The position numbers were made by a program, and so were the translations under genes. Shown in pieces: positions 32,280 to 44,819 of a stretch of DNA of 64,000 nt. The stretch comes from Platanthera guangdongensis (lineage: Eukaryota > Streptophyta > Magnoliopsida > Asparagales > Orchidaceae). The notes beneath the pieces were generated by a model. That model worked only from the letters and a program-made list of their open reading frames with translations. It searched no databases and was not told the DNA's origin. Position 1 is the stretch's first letter. Each line of letters opens with the position of its first letter. The DNA lies in NCBI GenBank assembly GCA_039583875.1, contig CM077166.1, forward strand, positions 81,218,564 to 81,282,563. Reading direction: 5' to 3'.

Positions 32280-34556
32280 TTCCTTCTCCAGGCAAGTTAC
32301 ATCAGTACATCTGGTCCAAATACATCGGAAAAAGACCAAATTAACCACAATTCAAATAAATAAGAGTTTACTTCCATTTCCATATCATTTAAAGTCATTT
32401 TAATTGATTTAACTGAATAAGTCGTTGGGAATAACGACATAGATAACTTCTTTTTAGGAGTTATCAACAGCCCACCCCACGGTGGCAAATAAGGCAACGG
32501 TCAGCATTCAGCTGACCAATTTATAACGACCCTACCCCTTTCCCGGGGCAGTGACATTCCTTCCCTGCAAGCATAGTAATTCATATACAGATATATATAT
32601 ATATATCACACATTGTGCTCTCACGCACAAACATTCCATCTCAACCGTCAGCCACGCGTCCCGACGATCCGTGCACTCAAGGCACATTCTTGGTGTACCG
32701 GCGAACTAGGGTCCCACCACCGTATCAGGGCCGAAACCGAACGATAAAATTGAGCATTTGCTCCATGGAGTGCAGTCGGAGACTTTAGTCTTAGTGGCGC
32801 ACAGGCCTAAGACTCTCGCTATGCGCTCCAACAGACCACACTTTTAGGTCTTCAAGTCGGACGGACATAACGCAAGACAGATCAACCACCCCCCGTTGCT
32901 CAAGTCGTCTTGTCATCACCGAATACCAACGTACTCGCGGCTAAATAAAAGGCGCGGGTCGGTTTCACCTTACCTGTTTGGCATAAAGCCTTTTTAGGAG
33001 CTCATCAAGCTCACACATAGTCAGACCGTCCTCAAGGAACTGGCTTTACATTCATAGGTTAGCTAGGAGCCACGCCTCGCGTTAGCGACAGAACTCATTT
33101 TCCATTCCTAGGCTTAATCGTACATTCATCGCATACACTTGAGGGTATTTTCCTGGACTGTCATGCCAGTACTTCCTGCTACTACCCTTCATAGGCACAA
33201 CCCATCAAGCATCATAAGCATTACAAGCATCAGAGGGTCTTTTCTTGGACTTCCGCACCAGTACTTCCTGCTACTGCCCTTCACAGGTCCAACCCATCGA
33301 ACATCACAAACATCATAAGCATCACACGGGTCTCTTCCTGGACTACCACTCCAGTACTTCCTGCTACTACCCTTCACAGATCCAACCCCTCAACTCCATA
33401 AACTACGCGTTTAACCACAGAGTTTTCTCCGATGCGTAAATGCAACATCACTAATTCATACCAACCTGCCCAGATGGGCTTCACACAGCATGTCTATTAC
33501 GTACTCCATTTCCGGATCTATATGTCAAACTAATGGGGATTCCAAGAATCAACCCAAGGGAATCCCTTAACAATCCACCCTCTGGTGGGGGAAACCCATG
33601 CACATGCCAAAAAGGAAGGACTTCACATGTCCAAGAAGGAAGATCGTTACCCTTAACGATCTCTTTGGAGCCATGGAATTCTAGCAGGTTGGAAAGCACT
33701 GCAACAGCTTTTTCTCCACAAATCTGGCCTCGAACCTTAGCTCGGAACTTTCAAGCTCCACCAGTAGTTGGATCATTTCTCCTCTTCCTCCTCCTCCTTG
33801 CTCTCCCTTCTCTCTAAATCTTTTAGAAAGAGAATGGCCAAAATGAATAATGAGAGCTATCTCCTCTTTTTCGGCCTTAAAGAAGCAGGGAGAAGTCTAG
33901 GCCATCAGATCCCAGCTAAAGGAAATGGACGGCCACAATGTTTCCTAAAAACGACCATCTTGGGTCTGACACGCTCTGTGATACGCCCGTATCACAGGGA
34001 GTGTACCTTAAGCGGCACACGACCGACTTATCCAGAACGGGACATGGCTATGTGACACGCCTGTGTCACATAGATGACACGCCCGTGTCACCTGGCTGAC
34101 ACGTCTGTGTCTAGCTCTCGAGACCCACTCGAGACCTACTCGAGACAATCACTCGATTAGTTGGGAATGACACGCCTGTGTCGAAGGGATGACACGCAGG
34201 TGTCCCAGAAGTACTCGAGACATTGACGACCTACTCGAGACTCCCTCTCGAGACCCACTCGAGTAGCTACAGAGTGGGACACGACCATGTGACACACCCA
34301 TGTCACAGGCCGTGTACCATCTCTCTCGAGGATTTGTCGAGCGCATCTACTCGAGTGAAGTTCGTCGACCAGAGGAGGACACGCCCCCTGACACGCCCGT
34401 GTTGCAGGGAGTGTTCCCTCTCAAGAACTTCGTCGAGCGCATTTCGTCGAGCACTCGACAAGCTGCTCCACCCGAGCCGGACACGCCCTGGGACACGCTC
34501 GTGTCCCAGGCCGTGTCGTCCAACCTGAACCCAACTTTGGTATTTGGTGTGTTACA
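32280..34556 (-). repeat. Diverged solo LTR of the chromovirus family
   Basis: Read on the minus strand it starts TGTAACACACC (34556), then has a zone of GACACGGGCGTGTC-like and CTCGAG/TCGTCGAG palindromes (34530-33960). Near its end come a conserved block equivalent to A's GCAGGGAAGGAGC...GCCCCG and GGTCAGC.GCTGACCGTTGCC (32575-32465). That is the layout of the A/B LTRs with considerable divergence and no internal region on either side. The left boundary is not resolved. It contains the tandem repeat listed separately. Confidence 0.65.
33150..33395. repeat. Three tandem copies of a ~92-bp unit
   Basis: Each unit contains CCAGTACTTCCTGCTACT followed by CCCTTCA.AG.CCAACCC and CATCA-rich spacer. 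Units start near 33151, 33242 and 33334. They lie inside the diverged solo LTR. Confidence 0.8.
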
Positions 34557-34559
34557 CTA

Positions 34560-34800
34560 CTGGTGGTCTGGACCCGAGTGGTGGAGTCAGGAGTAGTGTG
34601 ATTGGAAGAAATTTGGGATGATGGAAGCAACAATTAGTGCTTTGGACCCGAGCAACAGAGTCAGGTGTAATATGCTCAAAAGCAATCTGGGATGGTAAAA
34701 GCAGCCACCAGTGCTCTAGAATCGAGCAACGACGTCGGGAGTAGTGTGCTCGGAAGCATCAATTGGTGCTCTAGACCCGAGCGATGGAGTCGGGAGCATA
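34560..34800. repeat. Imperfect tandem repeats, 56-75 bp period
   Basis: Words like TCTGGACCCGAG and GAGTCGGGAGTAGTGTGCTCGGAAGC recur near 34567, 34641, 34715 and 34771. No coding function is apparent. From 34800 to 35155 there is AT-rich sequence in which I see nothing else. Confidence 0.65.
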
Positions 34801-35160
34801 AATGGATCTTTGGTTCCCAAAAGCGCGCATTGGGAGCTGAAGAAAATCTTCAAGTGCTCGTGGAAAATCTTGAAGCAATATTCGAAGTTTTCAAAAATCT
34901 TCGAGGAAATTTTCGAGAACGCAAAAAAATATTGAAGGGATCCTCTAGTGCGCCCTTTCAGTTCTAATTTGAAAAATTATTCTTACTTTTAGTTCACAGT
35001 TTTAGTGGAATCGAACCCAATTGAACCTTGATAACTCACATCAGACACATCCATTCTTGTTGTAGTTACTACTTAGTGTATAGTTACCCATATCATAAAT
35101 TACCCCATGGAGGGAGATATTGAGCATAATAATTTAGTAACCTAGTTTTCAAGAGCTAAT

Positions 35161-36685
35161 TGTTGAATTTTCTCAAGATGATGAACGAGATAGTCTGACG
35201 CAAAATTAATATTCTCAGAGCTATCAAGATCACACCTTGATCAAGCGGAAAAAAAGAAAGCAAGCTCAAACAACCAGAAGCAATCACAGGAGCAGGTTGT
35301 TCAAATATTCACTATCTTCTTTACAAGGCAAGGTATACATGGCGAGACATCATTTCGCCAGTACACAGGGAAAAAACAGAAAACAATTATAAGTCAATCC
35401 GAGCGGACAGAAACGGAGACCGCCGAAACTGCCCAATCTACCGAAGTCGTCGAGACCGCCCGAACTGCTGCTGAAAAATGAATAGAGCACAGAGTCCGCC
35501 AAGACCACGAGGTCGAGCAGACACACCGTTATTGGCTGACTACTGCAAGCTGTTGTTGAATAGAAGAATAGACCGCCTAATCGCCGAGTTCGGCGGACAG
35601 GTTATTGTACTTGGAAAAGATTGACGCAGAGAAAACTGACAAGCCGCCAATTACAAACCGCAAGCTTCACTAAACCTGACCGAAGTCAGAACCAAACTCC
35701 AGGTTCCACAGTGCTAGCCGCTCCACCTGCAAACATCAATCATTTAACTCTATTCAAACCGCGCAGACAAGATAACCGAGGCCGCAACACTTAACCAAGT
35801 CCCAACTTACTGTTCACTCAGTTACTGTAAACGTGCCGGGGGGGTCTATTTATAGGCGGGGTGAGGAGTGTGGTCACTGCCCTAAAGAATAGAGTCACCA
35901 CCCCAGCTCGTAGCTAGCAAAGCCCAGTCCGCCAAGTCCACAAGGACTTAGCCGGACTACAAACATCCCGCCAGGAATCAAGTCAACAGCCCGCATAGCC
36001 CGCAGTACAACACCAGTCCACCACACTATAACACGGACAACCACAATCCATACTGCATCAGTCTGCACCCCATTTGCGGACATGGAGATAGTCCGCAAAA
36101 CTCGAGAGCAACACTTCAGTCCTCCACATGAGTCCACGACCAACAGGCAGACCGCCTGATTAACATCGGACTCTGCGGACAATGCGGATACCCTGGACTT
36201 GTCACAGATTGTGACCAAGTCCAACAAACCACCAAGAGTCTAGTGCGAGCTTGGTGGACAAGGCCCCAGTTCGCCAGCTCCCAAGACAGATCGCCAACGC
36301 CATGCTCAGTCTGCCACATGAATGCGGCTTACACTTCCCGCAGCACTGGAGAACTCGGCAAGGACCAAAGCCGATCTCAAAGACAGTACGCAACAGCGAA
36401 CTCCGCGGACTCAAACCAAGTTCGCCACACTTTGCGGACTTATCCTCCAATCCGCACGGTTACTCTATTATCGGCCTAACCGCAAAACCTCAAGTCGAGT
36501 TGAGCACCGTCAGCAGACCGCCAGAGAAAGGTCGCGCATGCCGCTCCACTAGAACAGCCAAGCCACCAAGACCAACCTGGCCAGTCCACCCAAGCCGCAA
36601 CATCAGTTCGCCTAGGTCGTGGACTCAAACCGCTTAGATCGCACGGTCTGCCCCATCACCCACTTTCACTTCATGATTTTCAACA
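35161..36685 (-). repeat. 3' LTR of element D (1525 bp), with TATA box
   Basis: TGTTGAATTTTC...TTTTCAACA, followed by the polypurine tract CTCCCCCTTGAAG in reverse complement (36686-36698). TATAAATA on the minus strand at 35854-35847. Dense in CCGC/GCGG words such as GCGGAC, CCGCCGA and GTCCGC. Confidence 0.9.
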
Positions 36686-36698
36686 CTCCCCCTTGAAG

Positions 36699-38290
36699 TG
36701 AGAAGTGGTGATCAAGCCCAGCAAACCTCGTAGCCGCTGAAATGGCCCCTTCGACAACGGATTCGTGAAAATGTCAGCAAGGTTATCTTCACTCCGAACA
36801 TGTCTGACCATTAGAGATCCCTCCAACACCTCCATTATGAAGTGGTGCGCGATCTCTATATGCTTCGTCCTTGCATGACAAACTGGATTGTTCACCAGTT
36901 TGAGAGCACTTTCATTGTCACCTCGGAGCAGAGTTGGACCTTACACTTCCTCATGGATGTCCTCAACTAGCCTCCTTAGCCAAATTTCTTCTCGAGCAGC
37001 CAAAGCTGAAGCCTTGTACTCTGCTTCCGTAGTTGAGACGGACACCGAGTCCTGCTTCTTGCTACACCACGAGATGTTAGCTGATCCGCAAGTGAAAACA
37101 TAACCCGAAGTTGATCATCGATCATCCGAGTCACCACCATAATCAACATCTGTGTATCCTAGCAAAGAAAAGTCTATGTCCCTCCTATAAAGGAGCCCCA
37201 TATCAGAAGTAGACTTGACATACTTCAAGATGTTCTTTGTCGCTACCTGATGAGACTTTCTTGGATCTGTCATAAACCGACTTACTCGGCCAACATCGTA
37301 AGCAATGTCTGGCCTTGTAATTGTCAGGTAGATCAAGCTCCCCACTAGAGCTCTGAACACCAAGGGATCAGGAAGAATCCTTCCTTCACCTCATCGAAGC
37401 TTCAGCCCATGATCCAGAGGAGTAGAGCAACTCTTCCCTTCCTTCATGCTGAATCGATTCACAATACAATCCGCATATCCTTTCTAGCAAATGAGTACCC
37501 TGCTCTCCTTCATCTCCACTTCGAGACCAAGAAAGTGATGAAGCTCTCCCAAGTCTTTCATCTCGAAGCGAATAGATAGCTCAGCCCTGAGCCTAGCTAC
37601 CTCCTCCTTTGAATTCACTGTGATGATCATATCAGCAACATACAACAGGACCAAGACTTGAAGCTCCCTCTTCTTATTGATGAACAAGCTTGAATCTGAG
37701 TTGGAAGCAAGGTATCCGCAGAATTGGAGGTATTCTGCTATCTTCCCATACCAAGCTCTTGGAGCCTGCTTCAACACGTAGAGAGCCTTCCTGAACTTGC
37801 AGACATAGTCCAGATGAACTTCAAAAACAAAACCAAACGGCTGATTCATGAAGATGTCCTTATCAATCTCTCTATAAAGAAAGGCATTCTTTACGTCAAA
37901 CTGCCACAACCTCCATCCTTAGTAAGTAGCCAAGGCGATCACCACCCGAACCGAAGTCATCTTTACAACTGGACTAAATGTCTCCTCATAGTCCTCTCCA
38001 TACTGTTGTGATAATCCTCGAGCAATAAGGCGGGCCTTGTATCTTTTGATGCTTCCATCAGCCTTCTTCTTCAACTTGTACACCCACTTGCAAGTTACTA
38101 GAGTAATGCCATCAACCCTGGGCACAAGGTACCAGGTTCCATTATTCTTGAGAGCAGAAATCTCCTCCTTCATGACATCTTCCCACTCCATGACTCCAGT
38201 GGCCTCATTGAAGTTTGTAGGCTCTCGCTCATCCAGAGGACCTGCAAAGAAATAGGAGACAAAGCTCACTACATTCCCATCACAGTATCA
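36699..38290 (-). pseudogene. Element D reverse transcriptase and RNase H
   Basis: RT starts near 38200 (KEEISALKNNGTWYLVP) and continues through YKARLIARGLSQQYGEDY, a stop at 37919, then WQFDVKNAFLYREI. The catalytic box reads YVADMII: the first Asp of YVDD is Ala (codon 37636-37634). RNase H begins near 37363 with LIYLTITRPDIAYDVGRVSRF and contains GYTDVDYGG with a stop just after. It continues through STTEAEY and GDNESALK to a last open piece (36895-36680). With the YVDD Asp gone this RT would be inactive even without the stops. Confidence 0.88.
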
Positions 38291-38558
38291 AGCTGGTGGC
38301 TTGATAGTCCTCTTTGATCTTCAAAGGGTCTGCTCCTTACTCACCACCTCTGTTTCTTCTTCAGGCACAACTCCATTTCCGGGAAAATTTTGAGTAATGC
38401 TCCCCCTGCTTCCTGAGCAGAAGCCTCTGCCCCATAGCTTGAAGCAATAAGAGTTGCTGGTGAAACAACAAGCTCCTCTTGAAGGACTTCGGCAACCAGC
38501 TTCTACTCTTCATCAACCTTGCTCTCTAATAGCTTAACCGAGCCTCTTCCATACGATG

Positions 38559-39812
38559 TCAGTTCACAAAGACCACGTCTCTTGATACAACAAACTTCTT
38601 CGTCGCAGGATCCATGCATTTCCATCCCTTCTTCCGCTCATCATATCCTACAAAGACAAGCTTCCTTGCCTTTGCATTAAGCTTTGTCCTTGAAGCATCC
38701 GGGATATGCACATAGCAAGTTGATCCAAACACCTGAAGGTGTTCCACATTTGGCTTCTCCTTCAACAACATCTTGAAAGTAGACTTCATATTGATCGGAC
38801 TCAGAGGCATCTGATTGATGACATAGATTGCGCAAGCCATTCCTTCTGCCCAAAAGGACCTGAGAATTTCTTTTGCATGAAGCCAACATTTGTAGGTTTC
38901 CGTCAGATGACGGATCTTCCGCTCCGCTACTCCATTTTGTTGTGAAGTATTAACACAAGTAAGCTCTCTCTAGATCTCGTGCTTTCTATAGAAACTAGAG
39001 AACTTAGATGAGAAAAACTCACCACAGTTGTCTGATCTGAACTTCTTGATCCGCAAGCCAAGCCGGCCCTCCACCAGCTCCTTAAACTCCACAAACAGTT
39101 GGAAAGCTGCTGACTTCTCCTTCATGAAATACACCCAAGTGTATCTTGAGTAATCATCAATCAACACAAACATGTATCTGCTGCCTCCAAGACTAGCAGT
39201 GGCAGTTGGCCCCATCAAGACACCATGGACACACTCCAATGGTCTCTTGCTCCTCGTTTGTGACTTATCAAACGGAAGGCGATGAGCCTTACCATATTGA
39301 CATCCTACGCAAACGTGACCAACGCCAAAGGATGATAGCTTAGGCAAGCCTTTCACCAGGCTCCTGTTTGCAATAGCTTTCAGCTTATCCATCCTTACAT
39401 GCCCCAGCCTCGCATGCCAAATAACAGCTCTATCGTTTACCCTCATCAGATAAACATAGGAGTTGGTTGCAAGAACAAACAAGTTCTTTACTCTCCTCCC
39501 AACGTGAGCAACATCAGCCTTTACCGCTGATACGTTGCGAAGAAACTTCACTTATGTTGGCCCAAACAGAATGTGATAACCCGCGTCTACCGCATTAGTC
39601 ACAGAGAAGAGGTTCTTCTTTATGTCCGATACATGATACACACTCCTTAACATGAGTGGCCCTTTATCACTACCTAAGGACACAATTCCCTCATTCACTA
39701 CTGCATAAACAGTATTATCAGCAGTAATAATAGCTTCGTTACCTGAGTCAGTCTGCAGCGAGGAGAACTTCGATTTGTCTCCGGTGAGGTGATAACTACA
39801 CCCGGAGTCCAC
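38559..39812 (-). pseudogene. Element D protease and integrase
   Basis: Protease motif DSGCSYHLTGDKSKF opens the piece at 39812; a stop lies at 39552. The integrase piece from 39551 has GAG-pre-integrase residues (WHARLGHVRMDKL, CVGCQYGKAHRLPF). The usual first catalytic Asp is Val (ECVHGVLMGPT, codon 39221-39219). The second Asp is in FRSDNCGEFF and the Glu in SQQNGVAERKIRH, both present. A stop at 38970 splits the core. The C-terminal part ends at 38559 after VSRDVVFVN. Integration activity is not possible from this copy. Confidence 0.85.
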
Positions 39813-40792
39813 GATCTAGTCGTCTTCAAAGTCGATGGCTGATAAGGCACGAACACAAGTGTCTGTCATGAAAGCTTCGCCCCAGCCAGCTTCCTCAGTA
39901 CTAGAGCAAGCTTCCTCCTTGCAGGCCCAGGCTGTAACTTGACCTTGCAGTCACGCTTGAAGTGATCCTGCTGATGACACATGTAGCACTTCAATTTCTT
40001 CTTCCAATCCTTCTTAAGAGCAGCGCTCCTCTCTAGCTGATAAGAGGTTGAAGGCTCATTTTCAGCAGCTGTCTACTTCTTCTTCTTCCCTTCTCATCTC
40101 TTCTTCTTCTTGCCTATGAAGAGCACTTCACTACCTTCCTCAGAGACAGTGACACCAGCCATCTGTCTGGCCAACCTTTCCTGTGAAGCAAGCAGGTTCT
40201 CAAGTTCCAGCAGAGATGACTGAGTAGCCCAGCCTTGAACAAAGGTAACAAAGGCCACTTACTCCTTCCGCAAGCCGTGGATTATGTGCCTTTTCATCTT
40301 AGCCTCCAAGATCGGCTCATCAGGATCAAGCGCTGATAACTCAGCACACAGACTCTTCATCTTTAGAAAAAACTTAGAGATGGTCAGGTCTCCTTGAGTT
40401 GTCCTAGCCAACTCATTCTCTATGAACTGTAGTCTGACCACATTCTTCCTGCTGAACAACTAATTAATGGTTGTCCAAATGTCAACAACTGACTCACATC
40501 CAATGATGTGATCAAACAGCTCCGGTGAAACAGCCCTCTTGAGGATAAACTCCGCCTTTGCATTTGTTTTCCTCCAGACCCTCACCTGCTCAGCAGTCCC
40601 AAACGCAGCTGTAACTTCCTGCCTGTCATCACCACCGACGACCTCCCATAGCTCCTCGCCCAGAAGATAACTCTTCATGCACGACTTCCACTTTTTGATG
40701 TTAGTCGGCGTTAAGAGTTCAATACCCAGACCTCTTGCACAACTCACTTCCATTGCAACAACCTTGGTTAAGCTTTCAAAAGCAAAAAGCAC
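39813..40792 (-). pseudogene. Element D gag
   Basis: From about 40750: copia gag (UBN2-like) with IKKWKSCMKSYLLGEELW, a stop at 40460, then RLQFIENELARTTQGDLTIS and a stop at 40259. The region 40250-39850 keeps a Lys-rich segment and an intact CCHC knuckle CYMCHQQDHFKRDC near 39985-39945. In an intact element Gag would package RNA in cytoplasmic particles. Confidence 0.83.
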
Positions 40793-40828
40793 AACACAAG
40801 TTGATCACCGCTCAAACAACTGACCTTC

Positions 40829-40840
40829 GCTTTGATACCA
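40829..40840 (-). other. primer-binding site of element D
   Basis: On the minus strand TGGTATCAAAGC, directly next to the 5' LTR end with no spacer. Initiator Met-tRNA type with one difference. Confidence 0.82.
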
Positions 40841-42414
40841 TGTTAAATTTTCTCAAGATGATCAACGAGATAGTCTGACGCCAAATTAATATTCTCAGAG
40901 CTATCAAGATCACAAGCAGAAAACAGGAAAGCAAGCTCAAACAACTAGAAGCAATCACAGGAGCAAGCAGTTTAAATATTCACTATCTTCTTTACAGGGC
41001 GAGGTATACATGGCGAGACATGATTTCGCCAGTACACAGGGAAAAAATAGAAAACAATTACAAGTCAATCCAAGCGGACAGAAACGGAGACCGCCAAAAC
41101 CGCCCAATCTGCCGAAGTCGCCTAGACCGCCCGAACTGCTGCTGAAACACGAATAGAGCACGGAGTCCGCCGAGACCGCAAGGTTGCACAGACACACCAT
41201 TATTTGCTGACTACTGCATGTTGATGTTGAACTGAAAAACAGACCGCCTAACCGCCGAGTTTGGCCGACAGGTTATTGTACTTGGAAAGATTGACGCAGA
41301 GAAAACTGAAAAGCAGCCAATTGCAAACCGCAAGCTTCACTGAACCTGACCGAACTCAGAACCAAATTTCAGGTTCCACAGTACTAGCCGCTCCACCTGC
41401 AAACAACAATCAGTTAACTCTATTCAAACCGCGCGGACAAGATAACCGAGGCCGCAACACTTAACCAAGTCCCAACTTATTGTTCACTCAGTTACTATAG
41501 ACGTGCCGGAGGGGGTCTATTTATAGGCGGGGTGAGGAGTGTGGTCACCACCCTAAAGAATAGAGTCACCACCCCAGCTCGCATCTAGCAAAGCCCAATC
41601 CTCCAAGTCCGCAAGGATTTAACCGGACTACAAACGTCCCGCCAGGAATCAAGGCAAGTTGTCCACCACCAGGAGGACTCCGCCGCAGTCCGCACACACT
41701 ATGTGGACAAGGCAACAGCCCGCATAGCCCGCAGTACAACACCAGTCCGCCACACTGTAACACGGACAACCACAACCCATACTGCATCAGTCCGCACCCC
41801 ATATGCGGACATGGAGACAGTCCGCAAAACTCGAGAGCAACACTTCAGCCCGCCACATGAGTCCACGACCAACAGGAAGACCGCCCGGTTAACAACGGAC
41901 TCCGCGGACACTGTGGATACCCTGGACTTGTCACAGAGTGTGACCAAGTCCAACAAACCACCAAGAGTCCAGCGCGAGCTCGACGGACAAGACCCCAGTC
42001 CGCCAGCTCCCAAGACAGATCGCCAACGCCATGCTCAGTCCGCCACATGAATGCGGCTTACACTTCCCGCCGCACCGGAGAACTCGGCAAGGATCAAAGC
42101 CGATCTCAAAGACAGTCCGCAACAGCGAACTCCGCGGACTCAAACCAAGTTCACCACACTCCGCGGACTTATCCTCCAATCTGCGCGGTTACTCCATTAC
42201 CGGCCTAACTGCAGAACCGCAAACCGAGCTGAGCACCGTCACCAGACCGCCAGAGACCGGCCGCGCAGGCCACTCCACTAGAACAACCAAGCCACCAAGA
42301 CCAACCTGGCCTGTCCACACAAGCCGCAACATCAGTCCGCCCAGGCCGCGGACTCAGACCGCTCAGACCGCACTGTCTGTCCCATCACCCACTTTCACTT
42401 CATGATTTTCAACG
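40841..42414 (-). repeat. 5' LTR of element D (1574 bp), with TATA box
   Basis: TGTTAAATTTTC...TTTTCAACG (terminal A changed to G), ending at the duplicated CTAAT. TATAAATA on the minus strand at 41525-41518. About 50 bp longer than the other LTR, mainly from an extra segment near 41655-41705. Confidence 0.9.
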
Positions 42415-42419
42415 CTAAT

Positions 42420-43039
42420 CATCATTTTGTTTACAAAATTTAAAGGCTTAATAGTAAATCCAAAAGGTAACATCTTTTTCCCCGAGGAAAAGACAGAAAG
42501 CTGAAACCTAAATTTGTTTAGAAAAATCTTGGCCGAAATCCGAAAACGGGAAAATCCGAATACTTTTCTTTACTGTTAAGCACACTCCTCATTGAAGGAC
42601 TGAAATAATGGGGTTAAGATGAGGCAGATGTTCATGCTGGAAAAGGACAGTGTGGGGACACTCATGCACTTCGATTGGCTGTTAGAATTGTTCTGTTTTG
42701 CACGGTGCACAACGATTATAATTTCATTTGAATTTATTCCATGATATAACAAATTTATGATATTAATTAAAAATATTTTTTATTTCACTGCCGCTCTGAA
42801 TTATAAGAACAGGCAATTAATAAAATGGCCAGTTTTGCTGTACAAGCAAAAGCTTTCCACTTCCTCCCTTGTTTTATATTCTATCTGGGAGGAGGGATTT
42901 CACCAGGAAATTTGAAGTCTTTTTTTTTAAGTGATCTATCCTCTAAAGTCTAAACTCTCTGCACTCTTTTTGTGTACTTTATTGTTGATTATCTTAATTA
43001 TCGCTTATTTTAGAGAGCAGAACAGAGGAAGGAGAAAAG

Positions 43040-43097
<58 letters not shown>

Positions 43098-43183
43098 GAG
43101 TGCGCTTTTTCCTTGCTTCTTTCTAACTACTGAGGAATCGGCGAATCTCGAGAGGAGGCTGAGCTAGGTTTTGTGGACTTCGG
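42420..43183 (+). promoter_or_regulatory. Promoter and 5' leader of the UBP15-like gene, with GA microsatellite
   Basis: AT-rich, non-repetitive sequence between element D and the host gene. A TATA-like TTTTATATT is at 42872-42880. A (GA)n run spans 43041-43100, typical of plant 5' leaders. A donor-like CGG|GTACGT at 43183/43184 could end the first, non-coding exon. Signals only; the transcription start is not determined. Confidence 0.5.
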
Positions 43184-44208
43184 GTACGTTTAGCCAGAGG
43201 CAAGACTTCTACTTTTCTACTTCTTTCGGCCATAATTTGTTTCCTCCCCGGGATTCTTAAGCCGGAGTGTCTGGTTATAATTTTACTGGATAAATTAGAG
43301 TTTTCTGCGTAATTCCCATCTTTTCCTTATTCTACTGAATATTCGAGCAATGTCGGGGTTTTTATGGAGGAAAAATTGGTCCTTTACTGGTTGGCCGCCA
43401 TTTTGTCTTCCAGTGCTGGAACTCGTCGTGGCTTAGCTTGAGGAGGGAGAAATTACTGGGTTTGATCTTGGTTCCATCGAAATAGTCTGTGTCAATCTAT
43501 TATTTTCTTTGGCTGTGGTGGTAACATGAACACTTTGGTGAAGTTGCCCTACTCTGAATCCACCCCTTTCCTCTCCCTGTTCTTATTTTCCTCCAAGAGA
43601 TGCAAATGTGGTTTTGAAGTCATGTTTTTTGTAGGATTGTTTCCGTAAAAACTTAGGTATACGTCTGGATCAAATTCTTATCCGAAAATTGTACTCAAAT
43701 CTCCACTAAATAGTACGAATTTTTGCACTTACTTTCTCATTCACGAAAATTTTGAACTCGGTTGCAGTCACCCTATCACCACTAGCTAATACTATGTTCG
43801 TTTAGTAAAATAGTACGTAGTGTTTTTGTTTGGTTCTTCTCTTTTGTAAAGCTTGTTGAGTCTTCAATAGACAAAAAATGAACTTTCAATTTCTCAAATA
43901 TTGAACCATGTAAGTTTCTTCAATTTCATAGCTAAGAATACCCTGCAATGGTTGTTTTGTCTTCTGTTCAGAACAAACTTTTGGGATGAACTGAATCCCT
44001 ATTGCTAAAACTTTTGCAAAGGTTCAATAATAACTGGATCCTCAATTGAGTTCATTGATTTTTTTGCAGCATTCCTTGATGGCTAAATTACAAGTTTTAC
44101 TGTTTTATTCCTGTATAACTATACATAGTGTTATGCATATTTATTCTTTCTGCCAAACTGATGTTTTAGTCTACATCACAGACTTACCGCCTTTGTTAAA
44201 TTTTGCAG
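43184..44208 (+). other. Probable leader intron of the UBP15-like gene
   Basis: Donor GTACGT at 43184 and acceptor AAATTTTGCAG at 44208 bracket ~1 kb of AT/T-rich sequence with no open frame, just upstream of the coding exon. Donor choice is uncertain; CTAG|GTTTTG at 43167 is an alternative. Leader introns of this size are common in plant genes. Confidence 0.5.
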
Positions 44209-44262
44209 AACAATTTTGAAAGGCGTTTGGTGTAGTTTGGATATCAGTATGTGGGGTTTGAC

Positions 44263-44549
44263 ATGCTCAAACCAAGGGAAGCTGATATACCTGCTCTTTT
44301 TGTGGTTTTGATTGTGCTTCCTATCATCACCTACATTTTACTTGGAAAATGGAATGAGGCTTCAAAGAAGAATGCCAAGATAAGCTTGCTTGCTCGGAGA
44401 GCTGCTGAAGAAGCCCTTAGAGCAGAATCAATGGCATCAGCTGATGTTTTACCTGGAGTTCCTTCTTTGAAGAGCGGCATTCACGTGTGTGCTAAATGTT
44501 TTGCCCCTGCTACAACTCGATGTGCCCGATGCAAGTCTGTTAGATACTG
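44263..44549 (+). CDS. UBP15: First coding exon of a UBP15-like ubiquitin-specific protease
   Basis: The ATG at 44263 opens MLKPREADIPALFVVLIVLP, matching the conserved plant UBP15 N-terminus (M-L-x-P-R-x-A-D-I-P). Residues ~9-27 form one hydrophobic membrane-anchor-like helix, followed by LLGKW and the LLARRAAEEALRAE block. The first half of a MYND zinc finger is present (CAKCFAPATTRCARCKSVRY). The exon ends TACTG|GTATGAG at 44549; the split codon TG|T would give the next MYND cysteine, as expected. UBP15 is a deubiquitinase acting in organ and seed size control in Arabidopsis (family knowledge). The rest of the MYND finger and the UCH catalytic domain (Cys/His boxes) are not found downstream in the window. 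Either a very long, transposon-filled intron carries on beyond 64 kb or the gene is truncated. An in-frame GTG 12 nt upstream is not needed as a start. Confidence 0.85.
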
Positions 44550-44819
44550 GTATGAGCATCAGAACCTTGACTTCTTTCCTTCAATTTTATTTTGCATTTT
44601 GACCAAGTTTCTTCTCTTGGCATATTTTTCGTTACATATCTTAAAATATTTCATGTTCACAAGAAATTATGCTTCTTTAATGTGTAGATAGTAGATATCG
44701 CTGTATGGTTCAATGAGAGATTATACTTAATTTTTTTCTTCAAACCGATGCAACCAAAAACACTGCAAAATATTATATGAATTTATTCAAACCATGTTTT
44801 ATTTACATTTTTCAAAGAG
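44550..44819 (+). other. Start of intron after the UBP15-like exon
   Basis: Begins GTATGAG; AT-rich, with an intron-retained reading frame that ends at 44691. No next exon is seen before transposon-derived sequence begins at about 44820. Confidence 0.6.

Larger units (their letters stand above)
35161..42414 (-). mobile_element. Element D: decayed Ty1/copia element upstream of the host gene
   Basis: 7254 bp, LTRs of 1525 and 1574 bp, target duplication CTAAT (35156-35160, 42415-42419). Order on the minus strand is PBS, gag, protease, integrase, RT, RNase H, PPT. Gag carries UBN2-like capsid and CCHC motifs. Every domain has stops, and two catalytic aspartates are lost, so this is an old, dead copy. 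It sits ~0.5 kb upstream of the likely promoter of the UBP15-like gene. Confidence 0.9.

Noticed and set aside
33150..33395. CRISPR-like array
   Set aside because: Direct 92-bp tandem repeats without unique spacers, in plant DNA inside a solo LTR.
43041..43167. Glu/Arg-repeat ORF at the GA microsatellite
   Set aside because: Simple-sequence translation in a 5' leader, no homology.
44251..44262. Upstream GTG start of the UBP15-like exon
   Set aside because: The family start MLxPRxADIP matches the ATG at 44263; plant genes rarely use GTG.
44550..44691. Coding continuation of the UBP15-like exon past 44549
   Set aside because: The sequence departs from the MYND pattern exactly at a GTATGAG donor; the extra residues are intronic.
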